A stretch of DNA of 64,000 nt from Alsobacter sp045348435 (GTDB taxonomy: Bacteria; Pseudomonadota; Alphaproteobacteria; Rhizobiales; Beijerinckiaceae). A model generated the notes under the pieces. That model was not told the DNA's origin, ran no database searches, and saw only the letters and a program-made list of their open reading frames with translations. Each line of letters begins with the position of its first letter. Position 1 is the stretch's first letter. Both the position numbers and the translations under genes were made by a program. This document shows, in pieces, positions 50,011-57,525 of this stretch. The stretch lies in contig NZ_CP157484.1 of NCBI RefSeq assembly GCF_045348435.1, forward strand, positions 1,612,001 to 1,676,000. The letters are read 5' to 3'.

Positions 50011-52188
50011 ATGACCGCTCACGCACGTCCCTCCCGCCGGACCTTCCTGGCCGGCTCCGCGGTCGCCGCCACCGGGCTGACGCTCGGCTTCCATATTCCC
50101 TTTTCGGGCGACGCACTCGCGCAGGCGCAGACGCCCGAGATCAACGCCTGGGTGGTGGTGAAGCCGGACGACACCGTCGTGGTCCGCATCGCCCGCGTCG
50201 AGATGGGGCAGGGGACCCTGACCGGCCTCGCCCAGCTCGTGGCCGAGGAGCTGGAGGCCGACTGGTCCAAGGTGACCACCGAATATCCCACGCCCGGGCA
50301 GAACCTCGCCCGCAACCGCGTTTGGGGGAATTTCCAGACGGCCGGCAGCCGCGGCATCCGCGACTCGCAGGATTATGTGCGCAAAGGCGGCGCGGCCGCC
50401 CGCATGATGCTGGTGCAGGCGGCCGCCAACGCCTGGAACGCGCCCGTCTCCGAATGCGTCGCGCAGAAAGGCGTGGTGCTGCACAAGGCTTCCGGCCGGA
50501 GCCTGAGCTACGGCAAGCTCGCCGAGGCCGCCGCCAAGCTCGAGCCGCCGAAGGATCCCCCGCTCAAGGACCCGAAGGACTGGACCATCGCCGGCAAGCC
50601 GCTGAAGCGGCTGGATACGGCCGACAAGCTCAACGGCAAGCAGGTCTACAGCATCGACATGAACCGTCCCGGCATGCTGAACGCCGCGATCCGCGACTGC
50701 CCCGTCTTCGGCGGCAAGCTGAAGAGCTTCGACGCCGCCAAGGTCATGGGCATGAAGGGCGTCCGCAAGGTGGTCCCGGTGGGCGACACCGGCGTGGCGG
50801 TCGTGGCCGACACCTGGTGGCGGGCGAAGTCGGCCCTGGAGGCGCTGCCGATCGTGTGGGACGAAGGCCCGAACGCCAGGCTTTCCACCGCTGACATCAA
50901 GGCGATGCTGAAGGAGGGCCTTACGGCCGAGCAGGCCTTCGTGGGCAACGAGGCGGGCGACGTGAAGGCCGCCATCGCCGGGGCCGCGAAGGTGGTGGAG
51001 GCGACCTACAGCTTCCCGCACCAGCATCACGCCACCATGGAGCCAATGAACGCCATGGCGCTGTGGACGCCGGAGCGTTGCGAGGTCTGGACTGCGACCC
51101 AGAACGCGGAGGCCGCGCTGGCCACCGCCGCTACGGCGTCGGGCCTGCCCATCGGCCAGTGCGACGTGCACCGCCTCAATCTCGGCGGCGGCTTCGGACG
51201 GCGCTCTTCCAGCCATGATTTCGTGCGCCAGGCGGTGTTGATCGCCAAGGAGCTGCCCGGCTCGCCGGTGAAGCTCATCTGGTCGCGCGAGGAGGATATG
51301 CTCCACGGGCGCTATCACCCCACGACGATGTGCAAGATGACGGGCGCCCTCGACGCCTCCGGCGCTCTGGTGGGCCTGCACATGCGCATTTCGGGGCAGT
51401 CGATCCTGGCGGGCCTCAACCCGCAGGGCCTGCAGAACGGCAAGGACCCGGCGACCTTCCAGGGCCTCAATGCGAGCGGGACGGAGGGCGTCTTCGGCTA
51501 CGCGATCCCGAACCTGCTGATCGACCACGCCATGCGCAACCCGCCGGTGCCGCCTGGTTTCTGGCGCGGCGTGAACAACAACCAGAACGCGCTCTACCTG
51601 GAGTGCTTCATGGACGAGCTCGCGCTGGCGGCCGGCAAGGACCCGCTGGAGTTCCGCCGCGCGCTGCTGGCCAAGAGCCCCAAGCACCTCGCGGTGCTGA
51701 ACGCGGTCGCCGAAAAGGGGGGCTGGGGCAAGCCCGCTCCGGAAGGCGTGCATCGCGGCCTGTCGCAGCACATGGGCTACGGCAGCTACGTGGCGGCCTG
51801 CGCCGAGGTGAAGGTGGACAAGGACGGGACCGTGAAGGTGCTGCGCATCGTGGCGGCGACCGATTGCGGCCACGCCGTCAACCCGCAGCAGATCGCGGCG
51901 CAGATCGAGGGCTCCTTCGCCTTCGGCCTCAGCGCCGCCCTGCATGGGGAGATCACCATCAAGGACGGCCGCGTCGAGCAGGAGAACTTCGACACCTATC
52001 CGGTGATCCGGATGGACGAGATGCCCAAGGTGGAGTCGATCATCGCGCCGTCCGGCGGGTTCTGGGGCGGCGTCGGCGAGCCGACGATCTTCGTGGCGGC
52101 CCCCGCTGTCCTCAACGCGATCGCCGCGGCGACCGGCAAGCGGCTGCGCGACATGCCGATCAAGCCGGAGGAGCTGCGCCGGGTATGA
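50011..52188 (+). CDS. molybdopterin-binding subunit of an IorAB-type oxidoreductase, Tat-exported
   Basis: Catalytic subunit of 725 residues. A twin-arginine signal (SRRTFLAGSAVAATGLTLGF) indicates export in folded form with the small subunit. The body is a tandem aldehyde oxidase/xanthine dehydrogenase molybdopterin-binding region with VEMGQGTLTGLAQLVAEEL, LGGGFGRRSSSHDFVRQAV and the catalytic-Glu segment GGFWGGVGEPTIFVAAPAVL near the C-terminus. Its stop overlaps the cytochrome c start (ATGA), so a cytochrome is made with it. Such enzymes oxidise N-heterocycles or aldehydes and donate electrons to cytochrome c; the substrate is unknown. Confidence 0.9.
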   Translation: MTAHARPSRRTFLAGSAVAATGLTLGFHIPFSGDALAQAQTPEINAWVVVKPDDTVVVRIARVEMGQGTLTGLAQLVAEELEADWSKVTTEYPTPGQNLARNRVWGNFQTAGSRGIRDSQDYVRKGGAAARMMLVQAAANAWNAPVSECVAQKGVVLHKASGRSLSYGKLAEAAAKLEPPKDPPLKDPKDWTIAGKPLKRLDTADKLNGKQVYSIDMNRPGMLNAAIRDCPVFGGKLKSFDAAKVMGMKGVRKVVPVGDTGVAVVADTWWRAKSALEALPIVWDEGPNARLSTADIKAMLKEGLTAEQAFVGNEAGDVKAAIAGAAKVVEATYSFPHQHHATMEPMNAMALWTPERCEVWTATQNAEAALATAATASGLPIGQCDVHRLNLGGGFGRRSSSHDFVRQAVLIAKELPGSPVKLIWSREEDMLHGRYHPTTMCKMTGALDASGALVGLHMRISGQSILAGLNPQGLQNGKDPATFQGLNASGTEGVFGYAIPNLLIDHAMRNPPVPPGFWRGVNNNQNALYLECFMDELALAAGKDPLEFRRALLAKSPKHLAVLNAVAEKGGWGKPAPEGVHRGLSQHMGYGSYVAACAEVKVDKDGTVKVLRIVAATDCGHAVNPQQIAAQIEGSFAFGLSAALHGEITIKDGRVEQENFDTYPVIRMDEMPKVESIIAPSGGFWGGVGEPTIFVAAPAVLNAIAAATGKRLRDMPIKPEELRRV

Positions 52189-52478
52189 CGCCGTGGGCCC
52201 GATGGGCGGCTCTGGCGCTGGTCGCCTGGAGCCCGCAGGGCGCCCTGGCCGGGCCTCCCCCGCCGGCCGGGGCGGCGGTGTGCTCGGGATGCCACGGCGC
52301 GACCCCGGACGCATCGGTAGGTCCCGTGCTCCAGGGCCGGTCGGCCGACGAGATCGTGGCCGCCATGCGGGACTATCGCGAGGGACGGGTTCCGGCGACC
52401 GTGATGGACCGCATCGCGCGAGGCTTCAGCGACGAGGAGACCCGCGCCGTCGCGGCCTGGATCGCCGAGAAGCCGTGA
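52185..52478 (+). CDS. monoheme cytochrome c, FccA-like
   Basis: Periplasmic cytochrome of 97 residues with a signal peptide (about 1-23) and one heme site, CSGCH, at about 34-38. The C-terminal RVPATVMDRIARGFSDEETR matches the conserved end of cytochrome subunits of flavocytochrome c sulfide dehydrogenase. It overlaps the molybdenum hydroxylase stop by 4 bp and lies 7 bp before the FccB-type flavoprotein, so it could serve either enzyme; sequence favours FccB. Only one heme is present, whereas the best-known FccA has two. Confidence 0.83.
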   Translation: MTPWARWAALALVAWSPQGALAGPPPPAGAAVCSGCHGATPDASVGPVLQGRSADEIVAAMRDYREGRVPATVMDRIARGFSDEETRAVAAWIAEKP

Positions 52479-52485
52479 CGCCCGC

Positions 52486-53754
52486 ATGACAGCGCCCATT
52501 CACCGCAGGACCATGATGGCGGGTCTGGCCGCGAGCCTGGCCATGACGGCCCCGGCCCGGCCCGCTCTGGCCCAGCGCCGGGCGCGGATGATCGTGGTCG
52601 GCGGCGGCTTCGGCGGGGCGACGGCCGCGAGGGAGCTCGCCCGGGCCGGCTTCGACGTGACCCTGCTGGATCCGGACCCGGCCTACTGGGCCTGCCCGAT
52701 GAGCAACGCCGTCGTGGCGGGCCTGCGCCCGATGGAGGCCCAGCGCTTCGACCGCGCCGCCGTGTCCCGGGAGGGCGTGACCGTGGTCGCGCAGGCGGCC
52801 AGGGCGGTGGACGCCGCGGCCAAGAGGGTCGTCCTGCAGGACGGAACGCGCCTCGCCTACGACCGGCTGGTGCTGGCGCCGGGCGTCGACATGCGCTTCA
52901 ACGCCATCCCGGGCTATGACGGGGCCGCGGCGGAGCTGGTCCCGCACGCCTGGAAGGCGGGGCCGCAGACCCTGCTCCTGCGCCAGCAGCTCGAAGCCAT
53001 GCCGGACGGCGGCGTGGTGGCCATCGCCGCGCCGGCCAATCCCTATCGCTGCCCGCCCGGTCCCTACGAGCGGGCCAGCCTGATCGCGCATTATCTCAAG
53101 ACGCGAAAGCCTCGCTCCAAGCTGCTGATACTGGACGCGAAAGATGCGTTTTCGAAGCAGAAGCTGTTCCAGAACGCCTGGGCGGAGCTCTATCCCGGCC
53201 TGATCGAGTGGGTGGGCCTCTCGGGCGGCGGAGCCGTCACCGAGGTCATCGCGGCGGAGCGGATGCTGGTCACCGATTTCGGCCGCCACAAGGCCGATGT
53301 CGCCAACGTCATCCCGCCCCAGCAGGCGGGCCGCATCGCCCGCGACGCCGGCGCGGCGGACCGGACCGGCTGGTGCCCGGTCGACCCCGTCACCTTCGAA
53401 TCGCGGCTGCTCCCCAACGTGCACGTGATCGGGGACGCCGCCGTCATGGGCGGCATGCCGAAATCGGCCTTTTCGGCCAATGCGCAGGCGAAGGTCTGCG
53501 CCGCCGCCATCGCGACCCTCATGGAGGGCGGCCAGCCTTCCCCGCCCAAGCTGATCAACACCTGCTACAGCCTCGTCGCGCCGGACTACGGCGTCTCGGT
53601 CGCGGGAGTCTATCGTCCCCAGAACGGCGTGCTCACGGATGTCGAGGGAGCGGGCGGGACGAGCCCCGTCGACGCGCCCCGGCCTCAGCGGGCCCAGGAG
53701 GCGCTCTACGCCGAGGCGTGGTTCCGCACCATCACGGCCGAGGTGTTTGGGTGA
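52486..53754 (+). CDS. fccB: flavocytochrome c sulfide dehydrogenase, flavoprotein subunit
   Basis: Oxidises sulfide to sulfur species in the periplasm and reduces cytochrome c. It has 422 residues with a twin-arginine leader (IHRRTMMAGLAASLAMTAPA). The FAD dinucleotide fold is MIVVGGGFGGATAARELARA. Cys70 in YWACPMSN corresponds to the residue that binds FAD covalently. The redox-active disulfide pair is represented by Cys189 (PYRCPPGPYERA) and Cys360 (INTCYSLVAPDYGVS). The C-terminal domain is the FCSD type. It is also called SoxF when next to sox genes, as here. The SoxX start overlaps its stop. Confidence 0.92.
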   Translation: MTAPIHRRTMMAGLAASLAMTAPARPALAQRRARMIVVGGGFGGATAARELARAGFDVTLLDPDPAYWACPMSNAVVAGLRPMEAQRFDRAAVSREGVTVVAQAARAVDAAAKRVVLQDGTRLAYDRLVLAPGVDMRFNAIPGYDGAAAELVPHAWKAGPQTLLLRQQLEAMPDGGVVAIAAPANPYRCPPGPYERASLIAHYLKTRKPRSKLLILDAKDAFSKQKLFQNAWAELYPGLIEWVGLSGGGAVTEVIAAERMLVTDFGRHKADVANVIPPQQAGRIARDAGAADRTGWCPVDPVTFESRLLPNVHVIGDAAVMGGMPKSAFSANAQAKVCAAAIATLMEGGQPSPPKLINTCYSLVAPDYGVSVAGVYRPQNGVLTDVEGAGGTSPVDAPRPQRAQEALYAEAWFRTITAEVFG

Positions 53755-54164
53755 GGGCCACGCTCGCAGCGATGTGCGTCGGGGCGGCGCTCGGCGGGCC
53801 CGCGACGGCCGCGGACCGCATCGACGCGCCGCTGGACGGCCTCTCAGGCGACCCCGCCCGCGGCAGGGCCATCGTGCTGAACCGGCAGAAGGGGTTGTGC
53901 CTGCTCTGCCATTCCGGCCCGTTCCCCGAGCAGCGGTCGCAGGGCGACCTAGCGCCGGACCTGAGCGGGGTCGGCGCGCGGTTCGACCCTGGCCAGCTGC
54001 GCCTGCGCATCGTCGACAGCCGCCGCCTGGACCCCGCCAGCATCATGCCGGCCTATCACCGGACGGAGGGGCTCGCCCGGGTCGCCGCGCCGTACCGGGG
54101 CAAGCCGATCCTGGGCGCGCAGGAGGTCGAGGACGTCGTCGCCTTCCTGTCGACGCTGCGCTGA
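53751..54164 (+). CDS. soxX: SoxX monoheme cytochrome c, SoxAX subunit
   Basis: Small subunit of the SoxAX cytochrome complex that attaches thiosulfate to the SoxYZ carrier. It has 137 residues starting with GTG at 53751 overlapping the fccB stop. A leader of about 21 residues is followed by the heme site CLLCH at 50-54 and the axial Met99 in SIMPAYHRTEGL. APDLSGVGARFDPGQLRLRI is typical of SoxX. SoxA is encoded three genes downstream. Confidence 0.9.
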   Translation: MRATLAAMCVGAALGGPATAADRIDAPLDGLSGDPARGRAIVLNRQKGLCLLCHSGPFPEQRSQGDLAPDLSGVGARFDPGQLRLRIVDSRRLDPASIMPAYHRTEGLARVAAPYRGKPILGAQEVEDVVAFLSTLR

Positions 54165-54173
54165 GGAGCGACC

Positions 54174-54641
54174 ATGACCGATAGGCCCCGCGCGCCGACC
54201 CTGACCCGCCGCGACGTCCTGGCCGGCGCCTGCGGCGTCGCGGCCTGCGCGTGGGCGCGGCCGACGCGGGCGACGCCCGCCGCCATGGAGGCCGCCATCC
54301 AGGCGTTCACCGGCGGCGCCCCGACCGTGGCCGGCGGCCTCCTCCTGGAGATCCCGCCGCTGGTGGAGAACGGCAACGCCGTGCCGCTGACCGTCCGGGC
54401 CGAAAGCGCGATGGCGGGCGATGACATCGTGAAGGCGATTGCGGTGTTCAACGAGCGCAATCCGCAGCCCCATGTGGCGGTGTTCCGGTTCTCCGGCCTG
54501 TCCGGCCGGGCGGCGGCGTCGACCCGCATCAGGCTGGGCGACTCGCAGATCATCACCGCGGTGGCCGCCATGGCGGACGGCTCGTTCCGGACGGCGAGCG
54601 CCGAGCTGGTCGTGACCCTTCCGGCCTGCGTGGAGAACTGA
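54174..54641 (+). CDS. soxY: SoxY sulfur carrier subunit with atypical C-terminal arm
   Basis: Carries sulfur intermediates covalently on a C-terminal Cys while bound to SoxZ. It has 155 residues with a twin-arginine signal (TRRDVLAG at 11-18). The core matches SoxY (IEIPPLVENGNAVPLTV-like segment at 59-75, and FNERNPQPHVAVFRFS). The end is unusual: the normal swinging arm GGCGG is replaced by PACVEN, leaving Cys152 four residues from the end. A single Cys is therefore retained at about the right place but in a bulkier, charged setting. SoxZ follows directly, 1 bp away. Confidence 0.85.
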   Translation: MTDRPRAPTLTRRDVLAGACGVAACAWARPTRATPAAMEAAIQAFTGGAPTVAGGLLLEIPPLVENGNAVPLTVRAESAMAGDDIVKAIAVFNERNPQPHVAVFRFSGLSGRAAASTRIRLGDSQIITAVAAMADGSFRTASAELVVTLPACVEN

Positions 54642-54642
54642 G

Positions 54643-54966
54643 ATGGCGCGCGCGCTCGTCAGCGTCCCGGCCCGGGCCAAGCGGGGCGAAGTCGTCGAGA
54701 TCAAGGCCCTGATCTCGCATCCCATGGAGACGGGCTATCGGACCGGGCCGGACGGAAAGCTGGTGCCGCGTGACATCATCCACCGCTTCCTGTGCACCTT
54801 CGAGGGCGAGGAGGTGTTCAGCGCCGATCTGGCGCCCGCGATCTCGGCCAACCCGTTCCTCAGCTTCACCCTGCGGGCCGAGCGCAGCGGCGTCCTGACC
54901 TTCCGCTGGCTCGACGACAAGGGCGGCGGGCAGGTCGAGACGGCCTCCCTGGTCGTGGACGGCTGA
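54643..54966 (+). CDS. soxZ: SoxZ carrier subunit
   Basis: Partner of SoxY in the sulfur carrier heterodimer, 107 residues with no leader of its own, so it should be exported together with SoxY by the Tat system. Conserved stretches are VVEIKALISHPMETGYR, IIHRFLCTFEGEEVFSADLA and SFTLRAERSGVLTFRWLDDK. It starts 1 bp after soxY and overlaps soxA by one base. Confidence 0.93.
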   Translation: MARALVSVPARAKRGEVVEIKALISHPMETGYRTGPDGKLVPRDIIHRFLCTFEGEEVFSADLAPAISANPFLSFTLRAERSGVLTFRWLDDKGGGQVETASLVVDG

Positions 54967-55760
54967 TGGCGAACGCCGGGAGGAGCGCGTTCCTCGCCGC
55001 CGCCGGACTGCTCGCGGCTTTCGGCGCGACGCTCCCCTCCGCCGCCCAGCAGGCGGCCGATCCGGGACGGCGGACCGGCTTCGACGTCATGAGCCCGCAG
55101 ACCCAGGCCATGCAGCGCGACGACGCCGCCAATCCCGGCATGCTCTGGGCGCTGGAAGGCGACGCGCTGTGGCGCGCCCCGGCGGGCGACGCCGGGCGGT
55201 CCTGCGCGGCGTGCCACGGCGAGCCGGCGTCCATGACGGGCGTCTCGGCGCGCTACCCCGCCTGGAGCGAGGCGGCGGGCAGGCCGGTGGACCTGCAGAC
55301 GCGGATCAATCTGTGTCGCGTCGATCGCCAGAACGCGCCGCCCTTCGCTCTGGAGTCGCGCGAGCTGCTCGCGCTGGCGACGCTGGTCGGGCGTCAGTCC
55401 CGCGGGCTTCCCGTATCGCCGCCGCAGGATGCGAGGCTCACCCCCATCCGTCAGGCGGGCGCGGATCTCTACGCGCGGCGACAGGGCCAGCTCGACCTGT
55501 CCTGCGCCGACTGCCATGACGCGCATGTGGGAGGGCGGCTCGGCGGCAGCGTCATCCCTCCCGCAACGCCCACCGGCTATCCGCTCTACCGGCTCGAATG
55601 GCAGGACCTCGGTTCGTTGCAACGGCGCCTGCGCAATTGCCTGACCGGGATGCGGGCCGAGCCCTATCCGTTCGGCGCGCCCGAATATGTCGCGCTCGAA
55701 GCCTTCCTGGCCGAGCGGGCCCAGGGCCTCCCGGTGGAGACTCCGGCCGTGCGGCCCTGA
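54966..55760 (+). CDS. soxA: SoxA diheme cytochrome c, SoxAX catalytic subunit
   Basis: Catalytic subunit that joins thiosulfate or a related sulfur compound to the SoxY Cys. It has 264 residues with a Sec leader (about 1-28, ending PSAAQ). Heme sites are CAACH at 80-84 and CADCH at 180-184. Cys225 in RLRNCLTGMRAEPYPFGAPE is the heme-ligating Cys that becomes a persulfide. Two complete heme sites place it with the diheme SoxA proteins. It is the last gene of the operon; soxB and soxCD do not follow, and mntH is convergent 9 bp away. Confidence 0.93.
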   Translation: MANAGRSAFLAAAGLLAAFGATLPSAAQQAADPGRRTGFDVMSPQTQAMQRDDAANPGMLWALEGDALWRAPAGDAGRSCAACHGEPASMTGVSARYPAWSEAAGRPVDLQTRINLCRVDRQNAPPFALESRELLALATLVGRQSRGLPVSPPQDARLTPIRQAGADLYARRQGQLDLSCADCHDAHVGGRLGGSVIPPATPTGYPLYRLEWQDLGSLQRRLRNCLTGMRAEPYPFGAPEYVALEAFLAERAQGLPVETPAVRP

Positions 55761-55769
55761 GGCTCAGCG

Positions 55770-57116
55770 TCAGCCCTGCACGAAGTCGTAGATCAGCTTC
55801 ATGTTGAGCGCGACGATCACGGCGGCGATAACGGCCGCGCTCAGGGTCATCCAGAGCGGGGCGACCAGGGCGCCGAGCTTGCGGCGCGAGGCCGTGAACG
55901 TCACCAGCGGGACCACCGCGAAGGGAAGCTGCAGGCCGAGCACGACCTGCGACAGGATCAGCAGCTTGCTGGTGCCGGCCTCGCCGTACCAGATCGTCAC
56001 CACCGCGGCCGGCACGATCGCGATGGCGCGCGTCACCAGGCGGCGCAGCCACTGGGGCAGGCGGATGGACAGGAAGCCTTCCATCACGATCTGCCCCGCC
56101 AGCGTCGCCGTGACCGTGGAGTTCAGGCCGCAGCCGATGAGCGCGATGGCGAAGAGGCTGGGCGCGAGGGCGCTTCCGAGCAGGGGGCTGAGCAGCGCGT
56201 GGGCCTCGCCCAGTTCGGCCACCTCGTGCCGGCCCGTGGCGTGGAACGCTGCGGCCGCCAGGATCAGAATGGAGGCGTTGATGGTGAGGGCGAACATCAG
56301 CGCCAGCGTCGAGTCGATCGTCGCGAAGAGCAGCGCCTCGCGCTTTTCCGGCAGGGTGACGCCATAGGCCCGGGTCTGCACGATCCCGGAATGCAGATAG
56401 AGGTTATGCGGCATCACGGTCGCGCCGATGATGCCGAGCGCCAGATAGAGCATGTCCGGGTTGGTGACAAGATCGGTCGTGGGAGCGAAGCCGCGCACCA
56501 CCGCGCCCCAGTCGGGATGGGCCATGACGATCTGCAGGCCGAAGCAGGCGGCGATGATGGCCAGGACCGCGACGATGAAGGCTTCCACCACGCGAAAGCC
56601 GACGCGCTGCAGATACAGGATCAGGAAGACGTCGAGCGAGGTCAGGAGAACGCCGAGCTCCAGCGGGATTCCGAACAGCAGGTTGAGCCCAATGGCCGTG
56701 CCGATGACTTCGGCGAGGTCGGTCGCCACGATGGCCAGCTCGGCCAGGAGCCAGAGCGCCCAGGCGACCGGGCGTGGATAGGCGTCCCGGCAGGCCTGCG
56801 CGAGGTCGCGGCCCGCCCCGATGGCGAGGCGCGCGGCGAGCGCCTGCAGCACGATCGCCATGACGTTGGAGAGCAGCGCCACGAACAGGAGCGCGTAGCC
56901 GAAGCGCGACCCACCGGCCAGCGACGTGGCCCAGTTGCCCGGATCCATGTAGCCGACGGCGACAAGATAGCCCGGTCCCATGAAGGCGAAGAGCCGGCGC
57001 CAAAGGGAGCCGCCCGCCTGCACCGACACGCTGGCGTGGACGTCCGACAGCGACGCATCGCCCCGGGCTGATCGCCAGTCGCCCTCCGTTTCCAGGCCCG
57101 GGACGCGTTGATCCAT
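55770..57116 (-). CDS. mntH: Nramp-family manganese/divalent metal transporter
   Basis: Proton-coupled importer of Mn2+ (and Fe2+) in the inner membrane. It has 448 residues from the ATG at 57116 and about eleven helices. The metal-binding helix 1 motif is GYMDPGNWATS, and the helix 6 motif is ATVMPHNLYLHSG, both complete for Nramp selectivity (DPGN and MPHN). A 17-bp palindrome at 57165-57181 lies about 50 bp upstream and is a likely Mur operator, so the gene should be repressed when Mn is plentiful. Confidence 0.94.
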   Translation of the reverse strand: MDQRVPGLETEGDWRSARGDASLSDVHASVSVQAGGSLWRRLFAFMGPGYLVAVGYMDPGNWATSLAGGSRFGYALLFVALLSNVMAIVLQALAARLAIGAGRDLAQACRDAYPRPVAWALWLLAELAIVATDLAEVIGTAIGLNLLFGIPLELGVLLTSLDVFLILYLQRVGFRVVEAFIVAVLAIIAACFGLQIVMAHPDWGAVVRGFAPTTDLVTNPDMLYLALGIIGATVMPHNLYLHSGIVQTRAYGVTLPEKREALLFATIDSTLALMFALTINASILILAAAAFHATGRHEVAELGEAHALLSPLLGSALAPSLFAIALIGCGLNSTVTATLAGQIVMEGFLSIRLPQWLRRLVTRAIAIVPAAVVTIWYGEAGTSKLLILSQVVLGLQLPFAVVPLVTFTASRRKLGALVAPLWMTLSAAVIAAVIVALNMKLIYDFVQG

Positions 57117-57525
57117 CGTCTGCTTCCTCGTTCCCCCTGCGGCAACGTGAGAAGGATGGGTTAGTTGCAAATGATTTGCAAGTGCATGAACTGTCGCGGA
57201 CCGGCTCTCGCCTTGTCGCCCCCCAGGCACGCGGCTGCAACCTGGGGTGGGGCTTCGGCGCCACATTTGTTGCGGCCCAGCCACAGTCACAATGCAATCG
57301 GATGACTCCATCGGCTCGCTGCAGATGCGCCAAGAAGCCGCCATAAACCGAGCGAGAATGCATGGGCCTGCAATGGACTGATAATCCATCGTTTTTTGCA
57401 GCTTGGAGGCTGTTAACCGGCTTGCGTTAAGTTCGGGACGGTTAATTTCAGGAAGTTGCTTGGTTGCTCATACGCGTGGCACACAACCGGTGTTTCACCG
57501 GCCAAGGGGGCAGGCGGGTCTGAAC
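57117..57525. other. 409-bp divergent regulatory region between mntH and ilvD
   Basis: Besides the Mur-type palindrome near mntH, this stretch holds no recognisable gene. A small dyad, ATGGA/TCCAT near 57372-57388, is followed by TTTTTT. Three GTTAA motifs at 57412-57416, 57426-57430 and 57441-57445 recur at 14-15-base intervals, upstream of ilvD. They may be part of its promoter or a regulator site. No leader peptide rich in branched-chain codons was found. Confidence 0.5.
57165..57181. promoter_or_regulatory. Mur-type (Fur family, manganese) operator upstream of mntH
   Basis: TTGCAAATGATTTGCAA is a perfect palindrome with a single central G. It has the form expected of Mur boxes upstream of Mn transporter genes in Hyphomicrobiales. 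It lies 49 bp before the mntH start codon on the opposite reading direction, in the likely promoter. Confidence 0.75.

Noticed and set aside
57413..57445. CtrA site (TTAA-N7-TTAA) upstream of ilvD
   Set aside because: The TTAA units are separated by 10 and 11 bases, not 7.
57182..57525. Leader-peptide attenuator or riboswitch upstream of ilvD
   Set aside because: No short frame rich in Ile, Leu or Val codons and no recognisable riboswitch core; only a weak 5-bp stem followed by six T was seen.
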